DNA of 64,000 nt from NCBI RefSeq assembly GCF_022965805.1, contig NC_133101.1:44367642-44431641 (forward strand). The letters are read 5' to 3'. Each line of letters opens with the position of its first letter. Position 1 is the first letter of the stretch. A program made the translations under genes and the position numbers. The notes under the pieces are model-generated. The model saw only the letters and a program-made list of their open reading frames with translations. It did no database searches and had not been told where the DNA came from. Of this stretch, positions 57,078-64,000 are shown one piece after another. This DNA is from Primulina eburnea. Taxonomy: Eukaryota; Streptophyta; Magnoliopsida; Lamiales; Gesneriaceae.

Positions 57078-59414
57078 CTCATAAACATGATGTACGGAAA
57101 ATACGGTCCTCGGGTTCACGTGCGCACATCCAAAACTTCCTACTCAGTCTTCGGCACCTCCAATCTCTGATCAATATGCTCACCTGCATTCACACCTAGT
57201 GAGTCTATAGACTCAACACACATTTAACGTTATAATGAGTAAATATATATAACATGCAACAGTGAAAAGTACTGTAATCAACATACATTTCATGATCTTA
57301 ATAGAATATACATAATAAGGCATTACGTCTCAAAACATGTCTCAACATATCATCATATACATGTTAATTTTTTGATTGAATTCAGTTCGTTAGTTGTGAT
57401 TTTCGTATCAGCTCTATTAAATAGATCTATCTACGTATAACTGTAGTACCCGACGGCGAAGACATCGGCGATAATATTACCCATCCACTGAGCCTTGGTC
57501 TTACATGTCATCTTATACAAATACATAATAGTCACAACCAACTACCATTTTTCAAAACATGTCAACATATTCATCACTTATCAAAATCATGCATACACGT
57601 AACTTTTTTCAAAATCAAGGATGCAACGTACTTTTCATAATTTCATAGAAGTCATATACATGATAATATAAACATTTAAAACATGTCAAATCGTGTTTAG
57701 GGCGCTGCTAGGACTAAAACTTGACCTACGTGCAAAATGACCATTTTGCCCCCAAAAACCCAAATTGACCATTTTACCTTTGGACAACAAAATTTCGACC
57801 CGAAGTCTACCAAACCCCTCAAAACACCTCAAAACATAATAATAAGAATTTCTTTGATGTAAAATCGAGCTCGTTTCAAAACTTATACGATTCGTTTTAA
57901 AACTTGGACCAGGGTCCCGGTTTTAACCTAAATCAACCCGAAACTTAACCAAAATTTTACCACGCCTTAAACACTTCCTACCAGCCTCTACACAACCCAA
58001 TTACAGCCAATTTTCACTCGTTAAAACTCGCTGTCGCTTGCTGGAAAATTCTGCTCTTGCCAACTACAAAACCCTAGCAGATCAAGCCGTAAACCTTCGA
58101 CCCTAGCCCACATGAAACCAAACAAGCATTGAACCAGCGTACCCTAGGACCAAGACCGAGCCCAAGACACCTTCCCGGGACCACTCACCTGAACCTACAG
58201 CACCATCCACTTGAATTAAGGCGAAACACCCGAGGAGCAACCAAACGCGACCAAACCTCAAACAACTCTCTTGATCGGATTTGTGGTCAAGTCCAGTAGT
58301 GTTTGAGGTGTCTCAGACCATGACTCAGACCCACCAGGGTCTATTCCAAGGCTAGGATCAGCCTTTGCACAACCGGCTCGCTCAAATCCTCCGACTTAGC
58401 CACCCTCGACTCACGTAACCAAGAGAAACCCTTCGGCCTATGCTAGTTCTTGACCCTGACTCGAATCCAGCCCATAAACACCATATATCACGCCAATAAA
58501 AACCCTTAAACTAATAGCCATGGCAGCCCCTCGCATCAAAGCCAAGAAAAACATTAGTTAAGAATCAAAACATGTATATTTCATGTCAAAACTTTGCAAA
58601 AAGAATACCACAATAAAGAATAAATTATTCCTCATGCATGAACAAACAAACAGAAGTATTATGATGTGAATGAAGAGGAAAACAAGATTTTTGGCATGGC
58701 TTTGCATTTATACGCTCGAAAACCTGAAGGTACCTGCGTAGAACGTGTACCGAGAGACTGAGGAGGAGTTTTCTTAAAAACTTTGAGATGACTTTGTGAG
58801 TTGCTGCTGGTTTTTTCTTCGAAATGGCTTTTGATGGAGGGGAGGGGCTGCTGTTAGGTTTAGTTTAGGTTTAGGATATGCTTAATGACGTAATTAAATC
58901 AAACTATAAAGCATTAATGGCTCTTAATTAAAGTTAAAAGGGATAAAAGTGTTTTGATCCCATTTAATATTAAAACAAACCTATCAAGCCTAATAACACT
59001 CTTGAAAAATATTTCGTTTGGGTACATTTTTAAAAATATTGCCCGAACCCTCAAAAAGTCCTTCGAATCGTTAAAATTTGCATACCTGCTAAAAATATAA
59101 CTCGACGAGTAAAAATATTAAACCAAGGCCCATTTCAAAACAAACATACCTAAGTACACCATATATTAAATAATTAAAAATAATTATTTAATAAAAACAT
59201 TTTTTCTGAATATCCCCGGTTTCTGTTCCTCGTTCGAGCGCGAAATGCAACTTAAAACCCTAATGCATGAAAATTTAAACTAACCATGAAATAAACACTT
59301 ATCCATGCAATATTCATGAATTAAACGCATAAAAATCATTAAACACATATTTTAAATAAAAACCATAGATCTCATGCAGTCGGGTTACATAGTTTGAATT
59401 TCCTAGACCTTACA

Positions 59415-59455
59415 AAAAATCTGTTTGATCTCAATCAAACTACAGTCATCATAAT
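59415..59455 (-). repeat. element G LTR, part 2
   Basis: Joins 28866 to 61475: the B-family LTR text (AATCAAACTACAGT) continues across the F and H insertions. Confidence 0.7.
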
Positions 59456-59542
59456 TGTTGAAACTTTTCAAGTTCGCAATCTTGATTTTGATGATAACAA
59501 AACTTGTTAATTTGTGTTACTAATAATCTACTTTAGTATGCA

Positions 59543-60135
59543 TGTCACGCCCCAAGCCCGCGCCCGCGCCCGCGCCTGCGTGACTGCACAATGGGCCCCT
59601 ATAGCAACTACTTCGTATTCGTCATCGCTTTACGAAAATGATTAACCCAAGTTGCTATAGAAGTCCATTGTAAGCCATTATAAACTCATTTTTAAATCTT
59701 TGATTTTTAGATGTGGGACAAGGGTATCACAATCACCCCTCTTCAGAATGCGACGTCCTCATCACGGCCTGACCCCTCGATCCACCAGCACCGAGAATCT
59801 AGAGGTGGCTCCTACAGGTTCAAGAGGTGGCTCCCGTCATGTAGCACTTTGCCCCGCAGGTTCAAGAGCTGGCTCCCATGCACGTAGCAATTTGCCCCGC
59901 ATAGCACTTATTTCTCGGTGTTCCATGCCGATGACCGGCTCTGATACCATTCTGTCACGCCCCGAGCTTGGACCCGCGCCTGCGTGACTGCACAATGGGC
60001 CCCTATAGCAAATACTTCGTATTCGTCCTCTCTTTACGAAAATGATTAACCCAAGTTGCTATAGAAGTCCATTGTAAGCCATTATAAACTCATTTTTAAA
60101 TCTTTGATTTTTAGATGTGGGACAAGGGTATCACA
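59543..60135 (-). mobile_element. TRIM copy 3
   Basis: LTRs 59543-59731 and 59953-60135 (189 and 183 bp), primer-site complement CTGATACCATTC at 59941-59952, purine tract complement at 59732-59746. The near-matching flanks ATGCA/ATGGA are a possible TSD. The left LTR has an added GC-rich stutter (GCGCCCGCGCCC). Confidence 0.85.
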
Positions 60136-60179
60136 ATGGAGTAGCTGGGATCACTCATGATTTACATCGCAAGCTGAAG

Positions 60180-60425
60180 ACCTAACTGATCACACAAACT
60201 GAATCAGTCTAACTGATTACGTCAATTGAGCATTCCAGCTGATTGTCCAGTTGATAAGTGGTTCAGCAGGAGAACCTCAAAAGCCTGCCTAGCCGAAGGA
60301 GTGTTCAACTAATGAAGAAACACAACTGATCAGTTCAATTGAACGAGAGTGAAATCAGTTCAACTGACGAGTCTACCGATTTCATCCAGCCCAACTGAAG
60401 ATCAGTTCAGCTGACCAGTTCAAAG
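60180..60425 (+). promoter_or_regulatory. AACTGA/TCAGTT array upstream of H TATA box
   Basis: About a dozen AACTG or CAGTT words, several as palindromes (AACTGATCAGTT at 60323-60334; ATCAGTTCAACTGA at 60355-60367), lie 220-470 bp upstream of the TATA box at 60645. AACTG is the plant MYB core. Confidence 0.55.
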
Positions 60426-61474
60426 CATCACTAAGAATCTTTCAGTTGTAGATGAAGACAAAATATTACAGTGGATTCCAGCTACGCATGAAGGTACGAA
60501 GCCATTGTCCAGTCAAAGGACAATAATATACGTTGCATCAAAGCATTAAAGACAAAATGTGTCCAGTCAAAGGACAATAAGAAACGAATTCAAGATGCAA
60601 CAGATACAATAAATGAGTCTCATTGTACGTTCAGCTTTTCCGCCTATATAAAGAGAAGATCAGTGAAGGCTCAAGTAGGATAAGCAGAAGAATCTGAAGA
60701 AAAATAAAAATATAAAAATCAAAAAAGCTTCTTCGAGAGAGAATAGAAAAGGCACAAACATTGCACATCATCTTTCAAAAGCAATCATCCCTGAGGGACA
60801 CTTTTAACGTGTTATCTGCTTAGTTAAGAAGCCATTTTTCCATCTCTGTGTGAGAGCATCTTTGTTCAGTTCTCACACACAAATTCTCTCAACCAATCAA
60901 ATATAGTCTTGCACGAAGACGTTAAACTTGTTTATGTAGTCTTTGACACATAGACGTTAAAGAAGTGTTGGATGGAAGGTGCTGCCTTCAGTCGTAGCTA
61001 GGAGTTCAGTTTAGGTAGTAGTGTAAGTCCTAGCTGAGTGGGTTTTTACAAAGAGTTGTATAAATCAAAGTCTTCTAGTGGATCCTACCCAAGGCGGTAG
61101 AGGGGGTGATATAGGAGTAGCTGAAGTCTCCGAACATCCATAAACATATCTTGTGTATTTAACTGATTAACTGCCGTTTTCAAACTTTTTGGATCAGTTA
61201 AAGTATCCGTTAGTTCAGTTGTCACCATAACTGAACTGATGAATGAAAAAACGATCTACCCTTTTTCGGTTATTCAGTTTACATAAGTTAAAATGTTTTC
61301 TAATATAACAGTATTCACGAAGGTTTACTTCAAGTTTCTTCCGCTTGGTATTAACCAAACTATATTTAATTCATCAGTGTTAATATTCTTAGAACACGAG
61401 CTATTGCAGCTCATTGGAGAATAGAGTGTTTGAAATGCCTTTGAAGGCACTAGCACACTCGATCCTTCAATAAT

Positions 61475-62395
61475 CAACTCCTTGAATTTGACTATCTCAA
61501 CGGGAAAGTAGAATCTGATACTTGTGTGAACCTCAATAGTTCAGAGATATTGCTAGCCATGGGTTCACAACTTCTTGTGATAGAAAATAACATTTATTCT
61601 AATTCGAGCATACCCTCATTAGTCTCCTTCTTTTCATCAAGCCCTTGATCAACAATATAAGAACTTAAGTTTGATTGCACACATCAGATCATATTAAGAA
61701 CGTCTAGTAGAAGCGCCCCATGATCCTGTAGGTAACAATAATAGTGCATGCAAGAACTATAAATTATGGTTAATGTACAGTACGACCCCTTCAGCTCATA
61801 TATTCTGATCGAATCTGCAACCATTTGTATATCAAGAGTTGCAAATAAATTCAATAACAATATGATATATCTTTGAGTAATAATAATGACATGGTATGTG
61901 TAACTGAGAAAACACCTTTCCAAAATGTACATGTCTTACTCCGGCCGTAGGATATCTTCATGTAGGCAAACAGTGAGTCCCCGACTATAATGTATTGACT
62001 CCTACATATTTTGAAACTACAGCCAGCCTCGACACCTGATCACCTTAAATGGAGTCGGTAAATGGATTAAAGTACATGCTAGTATGTAAAGTTTCTAGGC
62101 TATCCCAAGTCAAAAGACTAATGTTTTACAACCATAACCGTAGACTATTCAACTCGATAAGTGAGAACCACTTGGACAGTCTGAGGGAGGGTTGTTAAGT
62201 GCATCATTATATAATCATCCATCGGTATGAAAGGACATCTTCATGTTGTTACTAATGAAACATGATATTTTACATCACATATGTTACTCTAACCTCAAGC
62301 AAAATTTATCCTTATTTTATGTGGCTGATTGGACTAGAAACATGTTTAGAATATACGGTACACTTTCTAATGAGTTTCATGATTTTATGTTTAGA
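61475..62395 (-). repeat. element G LTR, part 3 (truncated at U3 start)
   Basis: Matches the first half of the B/E LTRs on the minus strand ('ctcaacgggaaagtagaatctgatacttgtgtga', 'gataagtgagaaccacttgg', GATTGGACTAGAAACATG). The LTR's first bases (TGTTAGAG) are missing, and it joins directly to RNase H near 62395, a deletion joint. Confidence 0.75.
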
Positions 62396-64000
62396 GGCAG
62401 AGCTCATGGATCAACTTTTGTGTCTTTCTTGGAAATCTTCCAGGAGACAACACCACTATTGAGCTTGAATACTAATCCAGAAGTTGATTTCAAATAATCT
62501 ACGTCTGGTTGAAAGCTAAAATCAGTATAAAATTCCATTTTTAATTCTCCATTCATGTAAACCAAGAAAAAAATTTAGTTTTTCTCGAGTACTTAAGAAT
62601 GTCCTTCACGACCTTCCAATGCAATGGTCTGAGATTCGAATGATATCTGCTTGTAACACTCAGTGTAAAGGCTATATCGGGTTGAGTATATATCATAACA
62701 TACATTATACTGGCTATGACGGACACATACGGGATACGACTCATGGTTTTTATCTCATCATCGATCTTAGGGCACATAAAATTAGATAGAGTCACACTCT
62801 GACACATTGGGATATCATCTCTTGGACTCTTTCATAGAGAATCTCCTCGGTATAGTATTGATATAAATGGAATGGGTGAACTCTAGAATCCTCTTTGATC
62901 TATCCCTATAGATTTATATTCCTAATATATAGGATGTTTCACACATATCCTTCATTGAGAATTTATTAACTAACCGTACCTCAGTTGACTACAACATCCT
63001 TAAATCAATCCCAATAAGCAGGTATGTCATCAACATAAAGTACTATGAATGTCACTGCACTCCCACTAACATTGTTTTATATAAAAGGTTCTTCAAGATT
63101 CTCGACAAAATCAAACTCTTTGATAATGTTGTAAAATATGAGGTTCCAGCTTCTTGATGTCTGTTTGAATCCACATATGGATCTCTGAAATTTACATAAT
63201 TTATGCTCACTTCTTATTGATGTAAATTCTTCTTTATGAGACACATAAATCTACATTTACAATTAAGGAACACTGAATTCACGTCTATCTTACATATTTC
63301 ATAGTCATAACATGCTGCCATGACTAGCAATATTCTAATGTACTTAAACATTACAACTTGAGAAAATTTTTCCCCATAGTCAATACCTTGCCTTTGATTA
63401 TATTTTTTTGCTACCAATCTTGCTTTGAAGGTCATTACCTTTCTATCCACCCCAAGTTTCTTTTTGTAAATCCATTTGCTTCCTATGAGAACAATTCCCT
63501 AAGGTGGATCTACCAAGGACGATACTTGGTTTGAATACAAGGAGTTCGTATCGGACTGCATGGCTTCAAGACATTTAGATTAATTGGCATCAAACAATGC
63601 TTCTTTGAAGTTACTTGAATCATATCTAGGAAGAAGCTCATATTTTCCTTCTTCAAGAAGCAGGCTCATCCTCTTAAGTGGCCTTGAAACCCTTTCGGAT
63701 ATCCTAAGATCTAGTGTTTCTTAAACTGGTTGTTGGGGGTGCAGGTTCTACTATTTCAGAAGTGGGTGGATCTCGAATCTTGTAAAGTTCTATCATTCTG
63801 CATTTTCTATCCAATAGAAACTCCTCATCCAAGGAAATGGCATTCCTAGAAACAAACATATTTGTTTTATTGGGAATAAAGAAATGATATCCAATGAAAT
63901 TCTTTGGATATCCCACAAAATAGCACAAATTGGCTCTAATATCCAATTTGTATCTCACTGCCAACTTCACATAAACAGGACATCCCGATATTCTTAAGAA
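62396..64000 (-). pseudogene. copia pol of element G (RNase H, RT, integrase C-terminus), broken, runs off the window
   Basis: Minus-strand pieces: RNase H (KSTSGLVFKLN-like, about 62420-62490), RT end (SRIPYVSVIASIMYVMIYTQ, 62553-62807), RT core ([20 protein letters not shown] and YDYEICKIDVNSVFLN, 63214-63450), basic linker, and integrase C-terminus ([35 protein letters not shown]; 63704-63970). Frames change repeatedly and stops are present. The text is close to 21818-23560 of element B, which places G in the same family. The 5' part of G lies to the right of the window. Confidence 0.82.

Larger units (their letters stand above)
28867..59414 (-). mobile_element. Ty3/gypsy retrotransposon F, gag-only, host of E and I
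   Basis: Minus-strand element with LTR parts at 28867-29400 plus 53020-about 53536 (3' LTR, partly lost) and a full 5' LTR at 55020-59414 interrupted by solo LTR I. On its own strand the LTR runs TGTAAGGTCTAGG...GATGTCTCA, followed by the Met-tRNA primer site. Only gag and the first bit of protease remain. Flanks AGAAA (28862-28866) and AAAAA (59415-59419) are a probable TSD, and the interrupted G LTR reads across the two sides. Confidence 0.8.
55020..59414 (-). repeat. 5' LTR of element F (interrupted by solo LTR I)
   Basis: About 2.6 kb once LTR I is removed; on the minus strand TGTAAGGTCTAGG...GATGTCTCA. Apart from I, nothing coding is seen across 57083-59414. Confidence 0.8.
59456..61469 (+). 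mobile_element. solo LTR H in the LTR of G, carrying TRIM copy 3
   Basis: TGTTGAAACTTTTCAAGTTC...CACTCGATCCTTCA, flanked by a perfect TSD ATAAT (59451-59455 and 61470-61474). Without the TRIM it is about 1.42 kb. It has AACTG/CAGTT-rich sequence (60180-60425) ahead of a TATA box at 60645-60652 (TATATAAA). No coding sequence. A truncated relative is inside element B. Confidence 0.88.

Noticed and set aside
1..64000. tRNA genes
   Set aside because: The only tRNA-like signals I saw are primer binding sites next to LTRs; no cloverleaf with both internal boxes was found by eye.

Overview
The window is nuclear DNA of a flowering plant: AT-rich, intron-containing, and built almost entirely of LTR retrotransposons of several Ty1/copia and Ty3/gypsy families, with TRIMs and a hAT-type MITE. 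The one cellular gene is a eudicot-like SWEET sugar transporter. An asterid such as a Lamiales species is plausible, but that is a weak inference.

The SWEET gene is on the minus strand. Exons 1-5 (27455 down to 7765) have GT-AG borders and one continuous 188-codon frame. Exon 6, which should encode the last membrane helix, is not found. Intron 4 is 18,669 bp. It holds a nearly intact young copia element (K, 8682-15120), a degraded copia element (B, 15640-25736, itself carrying a truncated solo LTR and a TRIM) and a hAT MITE (25874-26341). A TRIM sits 28 bp past the exon 5 splice donor. To the left (1-7216) are the 3' part of a Sirevirus-type copia element with an envelope-like ORF, a Cassandra-like TRIM carrying 5S-rRNA-like sequence, and an old LTR fragment.

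From 27841 to the right end is one set of nested insertions, each layer supported by target-site duplications (TSDs) or by reuniting flanks. An old copia element G (minus; LTR 27841-28866 continuing at 59415 and 61475) was hit by gypsy element F (28867-59414). F was hit by copia element E (29401-53014, TSD ATAAC). E was hit in gag by Athila-type gypsy D (34108-46231, TSD CAAGG) and in its 5' LTR by solo LTR E2 (49007-51141, TSD GGTAG). D was hit in pol by solo LTR J (38220-38996, TSD ATTTC). F also holds solo LTR I (55300-57077, TSD CTCAT). G also holds solo LTR H (59456-61469, TSD ATAAT), which carries TRIM 3.

The elements are mostly defective: F has lost pol, E the integrase core and B its RNase H; D has stops and frameshifts. 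Only K looks near-functional, with one homopolymer frameshift near the Gag N-terminus. The most unusual signal is a shared promoter layout. LTRs of unrelated families (D, I, J, K and H) carry tandem short palindromes, in most cases immediately upstream of the TATA box. In D the same hairpin array is repeated in front of the extra 3' ORF, as if marking a second promoter or RNA control element.
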